The notes below the pieces were generated by a model. That model did not search any database and was not told the origin of the DNA. It saw only the letters and a program-made list of their open reading frames with translations. A DNA stretch of 64,000 nt from Lentzea sp. NBRC 102530. Its GTDB lineage: Bacteria > Actinomycetota > Actinomycetes > Mycobacteriales > Pseudonocardiaceae. The stretch covers positions 744,001-808,000 of the forward strand of contig NZ_BSTF01000001.1 in the NCBI RefSeq assembly GCF_030269365.1. Reading direction: 5' to 3'. Numbering within the stretch: the stretch's first letter is position 1; the number at the start of each line of letters is the position of its first letter. A program made the position numbers and the translations under genes. Below are positions 25,245-34,302 of this stretch, piece by piece.

Positions 25245-26447
25245 CTACGCCTGCGGAACCCTGTAGGCATACTGGGTCGGGGTGAGATGGGCGTCCCTGA
25301 TGCCCCACGGCCAGAGTAGACGTGCGTGCCCTCCTGAACATCGCACGCCGTTCGTGCGGTCGAGCGTGATCTGCGAGACGACGTACAGCGCGTGGGCGGC
25401 GTCGCAGGCCTCAGCACCCTGGACGTGGCGCACCTCGTTGGGCGTCAGGATCACTTCCTCGCCCAACGTCTGGGTGCCTTTGACCTCGACGTGCAAAGAT
25501 TCTTCATCCCGCGTGCAGTCGAGGTCGTAGCCGAGTTTGAGGTGACCAACTCGCTCCACGGTCCAGCCGGACGTCTCGAAGTGCCATACGGCGAGGTTCT
25601 CCGCGTGGAGCTCGATGGCTTTCCGCGCCGCCGAGTCCAACTGCCGGCCTTGAGCACGGGAAACGGCTTTGCGGGCCTTCGCGGCGGGTTCTTCGGCGGT
25701 CGGCGTCAGGACCACCGTGGGAAGCTCACCAGGGCTCACCGGCGTTCCGTAGAGCTCGGCGAGCAGCGGAAGCATGTCGGCGAGGTCCTGAACCAGCTGC
25801 TCGTGTGAAGGGATCTTCTTGGTCTCGTACTCGTACGCGAAGAGGTTGCCGTCCTCGTAGTTCCGCATCCGCCGCTTGCTCTCGGCGCCCACCGACGTGA
25901 CAGAGGCCCAGGCGAGGTCGATCGTCACCTGGCCGTTGTGGATGACGGGCGAGTCCGCGAAGTCGGCGAGCACGGCGCGAGCTTCGGCCGCTCGTCCCCG
26001 CAGCACACCGCTGTCGTTGATCGGCCGCATCGCGCCGGAACGCCACTCGCTGGTCCCCTGGTTGAGCGACAGGTAGACCCGGCTCCCGTCCGCAGCGAAC
26101 AGGTAGACGACGTAAAAACCTTCCAATGCCCTGGGCGAGCACTTCTCCGAGAACACCCGCACCCACGGGACCGGGCTGTAGTTGGTCTGCCTCCCGCCAC
26201 GCTTGGCGTTGAAGTCGAGGTCGCCCAGGCCGAAGACCTCGATCATCGGGACGAGTGCGTCCCGCAGACCGGCGGCGAGCTCTTCGGTCGCCTCGTCGCG
26301 TTCGCTCATCTCAGGCGTCTTGTCCTTGGAGAAGGACGCCGCCAGATCGAGCACCCGCTGCATGGGGCCGGACAACGGATGAGCGGGGACGTTCGAGTTC
26401 GGAGCAGACACACGCACACCGTCGCACACAACGCCGCCGCGCAGCAC
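25245..26447 (-). CDS. Orphan MrcB-type (DUF3578) - DUF3883 protein, possible nucleic-acid-targeting enzyme
   Basis: A 400-residue protein without signal or membrane segments. The first half (about 30-200) resembles the DUF3578/MrcB N-terminal module of McrBC-like restriction systems (GRQTNYSPVPWVRVFSE, EGFYVVYLFAADGSRVYLSLNQGT). The C-terminal part resembles DUF3883, a PD-(D/E)xK-like domain: AENLAVWHFETSGWTVERVG, then GYDLDC...LHVEVKGT, which supplies the Asp and Glu-x-Lys of a nuclease core. No AAA+ GTPase or helicase is encoded next to it, so it is not a complete McrBC pair. Base composition is slightly less GC-rich than its neighbours. GTG 26447 is the longest start; the exact start is uncertain. 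Confidence 0.75.
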   Translation of the reverse strand: MLRGGVVCDGVRVSAPNSNVPAHPLSGPMQRVLDLAASFSKDKTPEMSERDEATEELAAGLRDALVPMIEVFGLGDLDFNAKRGGRQTNYSPVPWVRVFSEKCSPRALEGFYVVYLFAADGSRVYLSLNQGTSEWRSGAMRPINDSGVLRGRAAEARAVLADFADSPVIHNGQVTIDLAWASVTSVGAESKRRMRNYEDGNLFAYEYETKKIPSHEQLVQDLADMLPLLAELYGTPVSPGELPTVVLTPTAEEPAAKARKAVSRAQGRQLDSAARKAIELHAENLAVWHFETSGWTVERVGHLKLGYDLDCTRDEESLHVEVKGTQTLGEEVILTPNEVRHVQGAEACDAAHALYVVSQITLDRTNGVRCSGGHARLLWPWGIRDAHLTPTQYAYRVPQA

Positions 26448-26604
26448 TCGTTTGAGAACGATCTATCCGATGATCGTGTCGCGGAGTGAGTAGCGCTGTC
26501 CCCCGTGCGAGCTACCCGCGGGTGTCCTCCCCAGCGGGATTCCCCGAAGCGCCCGGCTCCCTAGCTTTTGAGGTGTCCACAGGCCACCTCAGGAAGTCGG
26601 AGTC

Positions 26605-27444
26605 ATGGAGCTCAGTGCCTTTCGGTTGCGCAGGTTCAGGTTCCCGGTCCTCTTCGCCGTGCTGTTCGCCGTGATGCTGGCGGTCGTCGGCATCGACACC
26701 CTCGTCGCGCCGGTGCCACTGCTGGCGTTGCCGGTCGGCATCGGGCTCGCCGCGCTCGGGATCGCCTGCTACCGCTGGCTTTCGCGGTTCGTGGAGGGGC
26801 GCGGGGAGCTGCCGGAGCTGGCGGGGGACCGGTGGCGCGGGCTCGGCAAGGGGGCGGCGCTCGGGTTCGGGCTGTTCTGCGCGCTGATGGTGCTGATCGC
26901 GGTGTTCGGTGGGCTGGACGGCGTGGGGTGGCACTCGTTCCCGGGGTTCCTCGGGCTGGCCGGGATGATGTTCAGCGTCGCGACGATGGAGGAGCTGCTG
27001 TTTCGCGGCGTGCTGTTCCGGATTCTCGAGGAGCGGGCCGGGACGGTGGTGTCGCTGGTCGTGTCGTCGTTGCTGTTCGGGATGACGCACCTGGTCAACG
27101 TCAACGCCACGTTCTGGGGCGCGCTGTCGATCGGGCTCACGGGTGGCGCGATGCTGGCGGCCGCTTACGTGCTGACCCGGTCGTTGTGGTTCCCCATCGG
27201 GGTGCACTTCGCCTGGAACTTCGCGCACGCCGGGGTGTTCGGCATCGCGGTGTCCGGGTCGGAGGACGTGCCGGACGGGCTGTTGCGCACGACGCTGAAC
27301 GGGCCGACTGTGCTGACCGGTGGCTCGTTCGGGCCGGAGGCGAGTCTGTTCGCGCTGCTCGTGTGCTCGGTGGCCACCGTACTGATGCTGCGCCGGGCCG
27401 TGCGGGGCGGGCAGGTGTTGCGCCGGAGCGCAAAGGCTCGGTGA
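26605..27444 (+). CDS. CPBP-family intramembrane metalloprotease
   Basis: A 279-residue protein with about eight membrane segments. The CAAX/CPBP (Abi) protease motifs are present: EELLFRG near residue 131 (the Glu-Glu-x3-Arg motif), a FGMTHL helix with the second-motif His near 155, and HFAWNF in the last core helix with His and Asn. Bacterial members process membrane proteins, bacteriocins or signalling peptides; the target here is unknown. The ATG at 26605 is preceded by GGAAG at a normal distance. It is convergent with the rhamnulokinase gene, 35 bp away. Confidence 0.88.
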   Translation: MELSAFRLRRFRFPVLFAVLFAVMLAVVGIDTLVAPVPLLALPVGIGLAALGIACYRWLSRFVEGRGELPELAGDRWRGLGKGAALGFGLFCALMVLIAVFGGLDGVGWHSFPGFLGLAGMMFSVATMEELLFRGVLFRILEERAGTVVSLVVSSLLFGMTHLVNVNATFWGALSIGLTGGAMLAAAYVLTRSLWFPIGVHFAWNFAHAGVFGIAVSGSEDVPDGLLRTTLNGPTVLTGGSFGPEASLFALLVCSVATVLMLRRAVRGGQVLRRSAKAR

Positions 27445-27479
27445 GGTGCGGGTCGGGGTGGAATCCTGGCGCGTGACGG

Positions 27480-28778
27480 TCATCGCGGGAGGTAGTGGCG
27501 GAGCGGGTGGGATTCCCGCACCAGTTTCCTGAGGTCTGTCAGCGTGCCGTTTGCTGCCCCTGCGGCACGGGCCTGCACGAGGACGTTGCCCAGCGCGGTC
27601 GCTTCCGCCGGGCCGGCGACCACGGGCAGGCCGCACGCGTCGGCGGTGAGCTGGCACAGCAGTTCGTTGTGCGAGCCACCGCCGACGACGTGCACCACCT
27701 CGACCTCCTTGCCGGACAGGCGTTGGGCGTCGGCGACGGCGTCCCGGTGGGCCAGCGCGAGGCTGTCCAGAACGGACCGGACGACCTGCGGGCGGGTGAG
27801 GGATCGGCCGCACGCCCGTTCGATCCTCGACGGCATGTCGCCCGGCGGGAGGAACGCCGGGTCGTTGGCGTCGAACACCGTGCCCGTCGCGGTCGCGGCT
27901 TCTCGCAGCAGCGGGCCCAGGTCGGCGTTCCAGGTGCGCAGGCACTCCTGGAGGAGCCAGAGGCCCATCACGTTGCGGAGGTAGCGGATCGTGCCGTCCA
28001 CGCCGCCCTCGTTGGTGAAGTTCGCGGCCCGGCTCGCCTCGCTGAGGACGGGGGAGTCCAGTTCCACGCCCACCAGGGACCAGGTGCCGCAGGAGATGTA
28101 GGCGAAGCGGTCGTTCGCGGCCGGGACGGCCACCACCGCGGAGGCGGTGTCGTGCGAACCCACCGCGGTGACCGGGGTGCCCTTGAAGGTGCCGGCGGGG
28201 TCTCCCGGGCGGCGCAGGGGCGGGAGCAGGTCTGACGGGAGGGCTTCGGTGAGGCGTGGTGACCACCGTCCTGTCCGGACGTCGATCAGGCCCGTCGTGG
28301 TGGCGTTGGTGTATTCGGTGCCGCACCGGCCGGTCAGCCAGTAGGAGAGCAGGTCGGGGATCAGCAGCAGGCGGGACGCCTGGGGGAGCAGGGGTTCGGC
28401 CATGAGCTGGAACATGGTGTTGAACGGCTGGAACTGCAGGCCGTTGATCCCGTAGAGGCCGTCGGGCGGGGTGATGGCGTCGGTGCGGGAGTCGCGGTAC
28501 GCGACGGGGTTGGCGAGGAGTTCGCCGGACTCGCCCAGCAGGCCGTAGTCGACCGCCCAGCTGTCGATGCCGATGCTCGTGACGGGCCCTGCGCGTCTCA
28601 GGCCGGTCAGCACCTCGTGGTAGAGCGCGGGCAGGTCCCAGCGCAGGTGGCCGTCGCGGTGCACCGGGCCGTTGGGGAACCGGTGCACCTCCTCGATGTG
28701 AACGTTGCCATCGGCCACGGTGCCGCGCACCACCCGGCCGCTGGAGGCGCCCAGGTCCACCGCGGCGAACGTGCTCAT
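27480..28778 (-). CDS. rhaB: L-rhamnulokinase
   Basis: A 432-residue FGGY-family kinase that phosphorylates L-rhamnulose at O1. AAVDLGASSGRVVRG is the first phosphate-binding loop, SIGIDSWAVDYGLL and NTMFQLMAE are rhamnulokinase-specific, SHDTASAV and SCGTWSLVG lie in the middle, and VVGGGSHNELLCQ with ATALGNVL closes the ATP site. It is the last gene of the rhamnose operon and begins with an ATGA overlap on the aldolase-dehydrogenase stop, indicating translational coupling. A much longer open reading upstream in the same frame is only the shadow of that neighbour. Confidence 0.95.
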   Translation of the reverse strand: MSTFAAVDLGASSGRVVRGTVADGNVHIEEVHRFPNGPVHRDGHLRWDLPALYHEVLTGLRRAGPVTSIGIDSWAVDYGLLGESGELLANPVAYRDSRTDAITPPDGLYGINGLQFQPFNTMFQLMAEPLLPQASRLLLIPDLLSYWLTGRCGTEYTNATTTGLIDVRTGRWSPRLTEALPSDLLPPLRRPGDPAGTFKGTPVTAVGSHDTASAVVAVPAANDRFAYISCGTWSLVGVELDSPVLSEASRAANFTNEGGVDGTIRYLRNVMGLWLLQECLRTWNADLGPLLREAATATGTVFDANDPAFLPPGDMPSRIERACGRSLTRPQVVRSVLDSLALAHRDAVADAQRLSGKEVEVVHVVGGGSHNELLCQLTADACGLPVVAGPAEATALGNVLVQARAAGAANGTLTDLRKLVRESHPLRHYLPR

Positions 28779-30799
28779 CGCAGGAACGCCGCTGCCACGC
28801 CGGCGTCGACCGGGACGTGCAGGCCGGTGGTCAACGACAGGTCGCCCGCGGTCAGCGCGAACACCGCTGCCGCCACGTGGGAGGGCAGCACCTCGCGCTT
28901 GAGCAGGGTGCGCTGGGCGTAGAACGCGCCGAGTTCGTCCTCGGGCACGCCGTAGACGGCGGCGCGCTGGGCTCCCCAGCCCCCGGCGAAGATGCCGGAG
29001 CCGCGGACGACGCCGTCGGGGTTGATGCCGTTGACGCGGATGCCGTCCGCGCCCAGTTCGGCCGCCAGCAGGCGGACCTGGTGGGCCTGGTCCGCCTTGG
29101 CCGCGCCGTAGGCGACGTTGTTCGGGCCGGCGAAGACCGCGTTCTTGCTGGAGATGTAGACGATGTCGCCGCCCATGCCCTGGTCGCGCATGACCTTGGC
29201 GGCGCGCTGCGAGACCAGGAACGAGCCCTTGGCCATCACGTCGTGCTGGAGGTCCCAGTCGGCCTCGGTGGTCTCGGCCAGCGGCTTGGAGATCGACAGG
29301 CCCGCGTTGTTGACCACCAGGTCCACGCCGCCGAACGCCAGCACCGCTGCTTGGAACGCCTCCAAGATGCCGTCGGCCGAGGTGACGTCCACGGTCACCG
29401 GCACCGCCACGTCCGCGGACCCGATGCCTTCGGCCACCTCGCGGGCGCTGTCGGCGTTGCGGTCGGCCACCACCACGCACGCGCCCTCGGCCGCCAGGCG
29501 TTCGGCCACGGCCCTGCCGATGCCCGAGCCGCCGCCGGTGACGAGGGCGACGCGGGTGGCGAGCGGCTTGGGCTTCGGCATGCGCTGGAGCTTGGCCTCC
29601 TCCAGCGACCAGTACTCGATGCGGAACTTCTCGCGCTCGTCGATCGGCGCGTACCGGGAGACCGATTCGGCGCCCCGCATCACGTTGACGGCGTTCACGT
29701 AGAACTCGCCGGCCACCCGCGCGGTCTGCTTGTCGCGGCCGAAGCTGAACATGCCGACGCCCGGGACGAGCACGATCGCCGGGTCCGCACCGCGCATCGG
29801 CGGGCTGTCCGGGCCCGCGTGCCGTTCGTAGTAGGAGCCGTAGTCCTCGCGGTACGCCTCATGGAGCTGCTCCAAGCGCGTGACGACGTCCGCCAGGGGA
29901 GCGGTCGGTGGCAGGTCGAGCACGAGCGGCCGGACCTTGGTGCGCAGGAAGTGGTCGGGACACGACGTGCCGAGCGCGGCGAGTTCCGGATGCCGTTGCC
30001 GGGACAGGAAGTCCAGCACCACGTCCGAGTCGGTGAAGTGGCCGACCTGCGGGCTGTCGGTGGAGGCCAGACCGCGGATCACCGGCGCCAGTGCGGCGGC
30101 CCGCACCCGCCGTTCGCTCTCGGGCAACGGCTCGTGCACCACCGGGCCGAACGGCTCGGCGCGACCGTGCTCGTCCAGATACCGCTGCGCGGTTTGGATG
30201 ATCTCCAACGAGTGCGCCTCGCACTCCTCGCTGGACGCGCCCCACGCCGTGATGCCGTGCCCGCCGAGGATCACGCCGATGGCCTCGGGGTGGTCACGAC
30301 GGATCGCCGCGATGTCCAGGCCCAGCTGGAAACCAGGACGCCGCCACGGCACCCACGCCACGCGGTCGCCGAAGCACGCCTTGGTCAGCGCCTCGCCGTC
30401 CGCCGCTGTCGCGAACGCGATGCCCGCGTCCGGGTGCAGGTGGTCGACGTGCGGAGCGTCGACCAGCCCGTGCATGGCCGTGTCGATCGAAGGCGCGGCG
30501 CCTCCCCTGCCGTGCAGGCAGAAGTCGAACGCGGCGACGATCTCGTCCTCGCGCTCGACCCCCGGATACACGTCCACCAGCGCATGGAGCCGGTCCAGGC
30601 GCAGCACCGCCAGTCCGGACTCCTTCAACGTGCCCAGGTCACCGCCGGAGCCCTTGACCCACATCAGGTCCACGGGCCGCCCGGTCACCGGGTCGGTCGA
30701 GGACCCCTTGGCCGAGGTGTTGCCGCCCGCGTAGTTCGTGTTGCGCGGATCGGCACCGAGCCGGTTGCTCCGCCCCAGCAACGCTTGGACCTGCTCCAT
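28775..30799 (-). CDS. Bifunctional rhamnulose-1-phosphate aldolase / short-chain dehydrogenase (RhaEW type)
   Basis: A 674-residue fusion. The N-terminal half (to about 400) is a class II aldolase: NTNYAGGNTSAKG, HGLVDAPHVDHLHPDAG with zinc-binding histidines, and GGHGITAWG. The C-terminal half (about 425-674) is a short-chain dehydrogenase: VTGGGSGIGRAVA for NAD binding, NNAGLS, and the catalytic YGAAKAD. In Bacillus and many actinobacteria this enzyme splits rhamnulose-1-phosphate to dihydroxyacetone phosphate and L-lactaldehyde and oxidises the latter to lactate, so no separate lactaldehyde dehydrogenase is needed. The ATG shares its A with the TGA of rhaI (TGATG). Confidence 0.94.
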   Translation of the reverse strand: MEQVQALLGRSNRLGADPRNTNYAGGNTSAKGSSTDPVTGRPVDLMWVKGSGGDLGTLKESGLAVLRLDRLHALVDVYPGVEREDEIVAAFDFCLHGRGGAAPSIDTAMHGLVDAPHVDHLHPDAGIAFATAADGEALTKACFGDRVAWVPWRRPGFQLGLDIAAIRRDHPEAIGVILGGHGITAWGASSEECEAHSLEIIQTAQRYLDEHGRAEPFGPVVHEPLPESERRVRAAALAPVIRGLASTDSPQVGHFTDSDVVLDFLSRQRHPELAALGTSCPDHFLRTKVRPLVLDLPPTAPLADVVTRLEQLHEAYREDYGSYYERHAGPDSPPMRGADPAIVLVPGVGMFSFGRDKQTARVAGEFYVNAVNVMRGAESVSRYAPIDEREKFRIEYWSLEEAKLQRMPKPKPLATRVALVTGGGSGIGRAVAERLAAEGACVVVADRNADSAREVAEGIGSADVAVPVTVDVTSADGILEAFQAAVLAFGGVDLVVNNAGLSISKPLAETTEADWDLQHDVMAKGSFLVSQRAAKVMRDQGMGGDIVYISSKNAVFAGPNNVAYGAAKADQAHQVRLLAAELGADGIRVNGINPDGVVRGSGIFAGGWGAQRAAVYGVPEDELGAFYAQRTLLKREVLPSHVAAAVFALTAGDLSLTTGLHVPVDAGVAAAFLR

Positions 30800-31953
30800 C
30801 ACGCACCCCACCCGGCGGCCTCGCCGCCGACTCGTTCCGCCACGATCCGCTCCGCGTACCCGGACCGCCGGTACGCGCCCGTCGGGTCGGGATCGAGGCC
30901 CATGTCCTCCCGCAGTTCCCGCAGGAGCGGCCGCACATCGGTGTTGTAGGCGTCCATCAGGACGGCGTTGGCCTCCAGCACGTCACCGGCGCGTTGGGCT
31001 GCGTCCAAGGCGCTGCGGTCGACCAGCAACGCCTTCGCGGTGGCCTCCTGGACGTTGAGCACCGACCGGATGATCGCCGGGATCTTGGGCTCCAGGTTGT
31101 GGCACTGGTCGAGCATGAACGCGATCCCTGCGGCCGGCCGCAGAGCGTCCGCCAGCACGATCTCGTGCATGATCCGGAACAGCTGGAACGGGTCGGCCGC
31201 GCCCACCATCAGGTCGTCGTCGGCGTAGAAGCGGGAGTTGAAGTCGAACGCGCCCAGCTTCCCGGCCCGCAGCAGGAACGACACGATGAACTCGATGTTC
31301 GTGCCGGGAGCGTGGTGCCCGGTGTCGATCACGACCTGTGCCTTCTCGCCCAGCTGTGAACAGTGCGCGAACGCCGTCCCCCAGTCCGGCACGTCGGTCA
31401 CGTAGAACGCGGGCTCGAACAGCTTGTACTCCAGCAACATCCGCTGGTCCGGACCGAGCCGGGAGTACGTCTGCGCCAACGCCTCGGCGAGCCGGTCCTG
31501 CCGGGCGCGGATGTCGTCCTGCCCGGGGTAGTTCAACCCGTCCGCGAACCACAGCTTGAGGTCGCGCGACCCGGTGGCGTCCATGATGTCGACGCACTCG
31601 AGCAGGTGCCCGAGAGCCTTGCGCCGCACCGCCGCGTCCGGGTGGCAGACGCTGCCGAGCTTGTAGTCGTCGTCCTGGAACACGTTGGAGTTGATGGCCC
31701 CCAACGCCACCCCGCGGTCCCGCGCGTACGAGGCGAGCTCGCCGTAGTCCTCGACCCGGTCCCACGGGATGTGCAACGCGACCGTCGGCGCGACACCGGT
31801 GAGCTTGTGCACCACCGCCGCGTCATCGATCTTCTCGTACGGCGTGCGCGGAACTCCCTGCTGCGCGAACACCTTGAAGCGGGTGCCCGAGTTGCCGTAC
31901 GCCCACGACGGCGTCTCGATCCGCTGCTCGCGCAGCGCGTCCTTCACGCTCAT
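30799..31953 (-). CDS. rhaI: L-rhamnose isomerase
   Basis: A 384-residue TIM-barrel sugar isomerase of the Pseudomonas stutzeri/Bacillus RhaI type: IPWDRVEDYGELASYARDRG, GAINSNVFQDDDYKLGS, LKLWFADGLNYPGQDD, MLLEYKLFEPAFYVTDV, VVIDTGHHAPGTNIEF and FDFNSRFYADDDLMVG carry the metal-binding Glu, Asp and His residues. It converts L-rhamnose to L-rhamnulose in the cytoplasm. GGAG stands seven bases before ATG 31953. It lies between rhaM and the aldolase-dehydrogenase in one operon. Confidence 0.95.
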   Translation of the reverse strand: MSVKDALREQRIETPSWAYGNSGTRFKVFAQQGVPRTPYEKIDDAAVVHKLTGVAPTVALHIPWDRVEDYGELASYARDRGVALGAINSNVFQDDDYKLGSVCHPDAAVRRKALGHLLECVDIMDATGSRDLKLWFADGLNYPGQDDIRARQDRLAEALAQTYSRLGPDQRMLLEYKLFEPAFYVTDVPDWGTAFAHCSQLGEKAQVVIDTGHHAPGTNIEFIVSFLLRAGKLGAFDFNSRFYADDDLMVGAADPFQLFRIMHEIVLADALRPAAGIAFMLDQCHNLEPKIPAIIRSVLNVQEATAKALLVDRSALDAAQRAGDVLEANAVLMDAYNTDVRPLLRELREDMGLDPDPTGAYRRSGYAERIVAERVGGEAAGWGA

Positions 31954-31970
31954 GTCGTTCTCCCCAAAAC

Positions 31971-32282
31971 TCAGTCGAGGTGGAAGACCTCGTCGAGGGG
32001 CCGCATCCGTTCGTCGGCGTTGCCGTCACCGACGAAGAACTCCGCCATCTCGTGCTGCCAGCGCGCGTTCACCTCGGTGCGGGCCATCTCCGCGAGCGCC
32101 GCGTCGAAGTCGTCGCACTCGAGGTAGCCGACCAGCAGACCGTCCCCGGCGAGGAAGAGTGAGTAGTTGTGCCAACCCGCCTCGCTGAGGGCAGCCCGCA
32201 TCTCCGGCCACACCTCGCGGTGCCGCGCCCGGTACTCGTCAAGACGATCGGCGCGGACCCGCAAGGTGAAGCAGACGCGCAT
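31971..32282 (-). CDS. rhaM: L-rhamnose mutarotase
   Basis: A 103-residue protein of the RhaM/RhaU family: RADRLDEYRARHREVWPEMRAA with the catalytic His, GWHNYSLFL, and the closing WQHEMAEFF. It interconverts the alpha and beta anomers of L-rhamnose and so feeds the isomerase with the proper form after import. It starts two bases after the stop of the binding-protein gene and ends 17 bp before rhaI. Confidence 0.95.
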   Translation of the reverse strand: MRVCFTLRVRADRLDEYRARHREVWPEMRAALSEAGWHNYSLFLAGDGLLVGYLECDDFDAALAEMARTEVNARWQHEMAEFFVGDGNADERMRPLDEVFHLD

Positions 32283-32284
32283 GA

Positions 32285-33346
32285 TCAGAAGTCGAACTGG
32301 TCGATGTTGTCCTTCGTGAACACCGTCGGCGGGCCGAGCACGACCTCGCCCTTGGCGCCGATCGTGTAGTCACCGAGGTCGCCCGCCTTGTACTTCTCGC
32401 CCTCGGCGCCGGTGATCTGCCCGGACGCGAGCGCGGCGGCGGTGTAGGTGGCGAGGTAGCCGAGCTTGCTCGGGTCCCACAGCGCGAACGACTTCACCGT
32501 GCCGTCCTGCACGAACTTGCGCATCTGGTTCGGCGTGCCCAGGCCGGTGAGCTGGACCTTGCCCTTGTACTCGCTGGAGCTGAGGTACCGGGCGGCCGCC
32601 GCGACACCCACGGTGGTCGGCGAGATGATGCCCTTGAGGTTCGGGTGCGCCTGCAGCAGGCCCTGCGTCTTCTGGAACGACGTCTGGTCGTCGTCGTTGC
32701 CGTACGCGGTCTCCACCAGCTTCAGCCCGGAGTACTCGGGCTTCGCCAGCTCGGACTTCATGACCTCGATCCACGCGTTCTGGTTGGTGGCGTTGGGGGT
32801 CGCGGACAGGATCGCGATCTCACCGGAACCGCCGACCGCCTCGGAGATCAGCTTGACCTGCCCGGCCGCGATCTCGTTCGACGTCGCCTGGTTGATGAAC
32901 ACGTCGCGGGCGTCCGGCGCCGCGTCCGAGTCGAACGTGACGACCTTGAGGCCTTGTGAACGCGCACTCTTCAACGCGGGCGCCACGGCGTTGGCGTCGT
33001 TGGCCGAGATCACCAGCGCGTCCTGCTTCTGCTGCGCGGCGGTGTTGATGTAGGTGACCTGGGAGCTCGCGGCCGCGTCGGACGGCCCGGTGGACTTGAC
33101 CTCGGCCTTGATCGCCGTTCCCGCCTGCTCCGCGCCCTTCTGCGCCACGGTGAAGTACGGGTTGTTGACCTGCTTGGGCAGGAACGTGATCTTCAGGCCG
33201 TCCTTGAGGGGCGCGTCGGGGTCGCCCTTCGCGGCGTTCGTAGTGCCGCCGGTGTCGTTGTTGGCGCTCTCTTTCGTGGTGCCACCACAGGCGGTGAGCG
33301 CGACGGCCCCGGACATCACCAGGGCGAGCACTAAGCGTGTGTTCAT
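32285..33346 (-). CDS. rhaS: Rhamnose ABC importer substrate-binding lipoprotein
   Basis: A 353-residue lipoprotein: signal with lipobox ALTACGG near residue 20, then a type I periplasmic-binding fold as in RhaS/AI-2/ribose carriers (ITFLPKQVNNPYFTVAQKGA, ALVISANDANAVAPALKSAR, VVTFDSDAAPDARDVFINQA, IISPTTVGVAAAARYL). It captures L-rhamnose for the two permeases and the RhaT ATPase encoded upstream. ATG 33346 has GGAAGG seven bases before it and overlaps the permease stop (ATGA). Unusually, the binding-protein gene follows, rather than precedes, the ATPase and permeases. Confidence 0.93.
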   Translation of the reverse strand: MNTRLVLALVMSGAVALTACGGTTKESANNDTGGTTNAAKGDPDAPLKDGLKITFLPKQVNNPYFTVAQKGAEQAGTAIKAEVKSTGPSDAAASSQVTYINTAAQQKQDALVISANDANAVAPALKSARSQGLKVVTFDSDAAPDARDVFINQATSNEIAAGQVKLISEAVGGSGEIAILSATPNATNQNAWIEVMKSELAKPEYSGLKLVETAYGNDDDQTSFQKTQGLLQAHPNLKGIISPTTVGVAAAARYLSSSEYKGKVQLTGLGTPNQMRKFVQDGTVKSFALWDPSKLGYLATYTAAALASGQITGAEGEKYKAGDLGDYTIGAKGEVVLGPPTVFTKDNIDQFDF

Positions 33347-34302
33347 GGTGTTGCCTTCCTTAGGTTTCCGACGCGTCGGGTGATCGAGGGGGCGAGAACG
33401 CTCACGAGCAGCAGCAGGCCGGTGACGATGGTGAGGACCTCGGTCGAGGTGTCCCGCAGGATCAGGAGGTTGCGCAGACCGCCGAGCAGCAACACGCCCG
33501 CGAGCACGCCGAACAGAGTTCCCCTGCCGCCGAAGATGGACACGCCACCGAGCAGCACGGCGGCGACGACGGCCAGTTCGAGGCCGAGGCCGTTGTCCGC
33601 GCGGGCGCTGGAGAAGCGGAACGTGTAGACGATGCCGGCGATCGCGGCCACCGCTCCGGCGAGCACGAACAGCGTCAGCTTCACGCGCTTGACCCGGATG
33701 CCGGAGAAGCGCGCGCCCTCCTCGTTCGCACCGATCGCGTAGACGGACCGGCCGAACGAACTCGCGTGCAGCGTGACGCCGAACAGGATCGCGAGCACCA
33801 CCGCCAGCACGATCGGGTACGGGATGTCGGTGCCCGGCAACGGTGTCGTGCCGAACGACGTGTAGCTGGCCGGGAAGTCGGCGACGGCGGTGTCGCCCAG
33901 GACGACCAGGGCCAGGCCGCGGTAGAGGGCGAGCGTGCCGATCGTGACCGCGAGGCTGGGCAGGCCGAGCCGGGTGACCAGCAGGCCGTTGAACGCTCCG
34001 GCCAGCGCGCCCACGACGATCACGGTCGGCAGGATGGTCTCGAGCGGCCAGCCCGCGTTCCACAGCCAGCCGATCAACGCGCTGGACAGGCCCAGCACCG
34101 ACGCGACGGACAGGTCGATCTCGCCCGCCACGATCACCAGCGTCAGCGGCAGGGCGATCAACGCGATCTCGCCGATGTCGAGGCCGAGGTAGAAGAGGTT
34201 GCCGCCGGACAGGAACGACCCGTCGGTGCTCACCTGGCCGGTCAGCGCCACCACGACGAGCAGGAACACCAGTGCGGTCTCCCACCGCAGGAGGCTACGC
34301 AT
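33343..34302 (-). CDS. Rhamnose ABC importer permease (second)
   Basis: A 319-residue permease of the ribose/RhaP-RhaQ family with eight to ten membrane segments. The family signature VIVAGEIDLSVASVLGLSSA is at about 60, the GLVTRLGLPSLAVTIGTLALYRG-like segment near 105, and the ATPase-contact loop YAIGANEEGARFSGIRV near 195. It pairs with the other permease to carry L-rhamnose across the membrane. It overlaps the upstream permease by eight bases and the downstream rhaS start by four. Confidence 0.93.
   Translation of the reverse strand: MRSLLRWETALVFLLVVVALTGQVSTDGSFLSGGNLFYLGLDIGEIALIALPLTLVIVAGEIDLSVASVLGLSSALIGWLWNAGWPLETILPTVIVVGALAGAFNGLLVTRLGLPSLAVTIGTLALYRGLALVVLGDTAVADFPASYTSFGTTPLPGTDIPYPIVLAVVLAILFGVTLHASSFGRSVYAIGANEEGARFSGIRVKRVKLTLFVLAGAVAAIAGIVYTFRFSSARADNGLGLELAVVAAVLLGGVSIFGGRGTLFGVLAGVLLLGGLRNLLILRDTSTEVLTIVTGLLLLVSVLAPSITRRVGNLRKATP

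Noticed and set aside
27480..29480. A 666-codon reading joining rhaB with sequence upstream
   Set aside because: The upstream half is the shadow of the aldolase-dehydrogenase gene; rhaB starts at the ATGA overlap at 28778.
32285..34285. A 666-codon protein joining the rhaS reading with sequence upstream
   Set aside because: The upstream part is the out-of-frame shadow of the permease; a lipoprotein signal and a good ribosome-binding site mark the real start at 33346.
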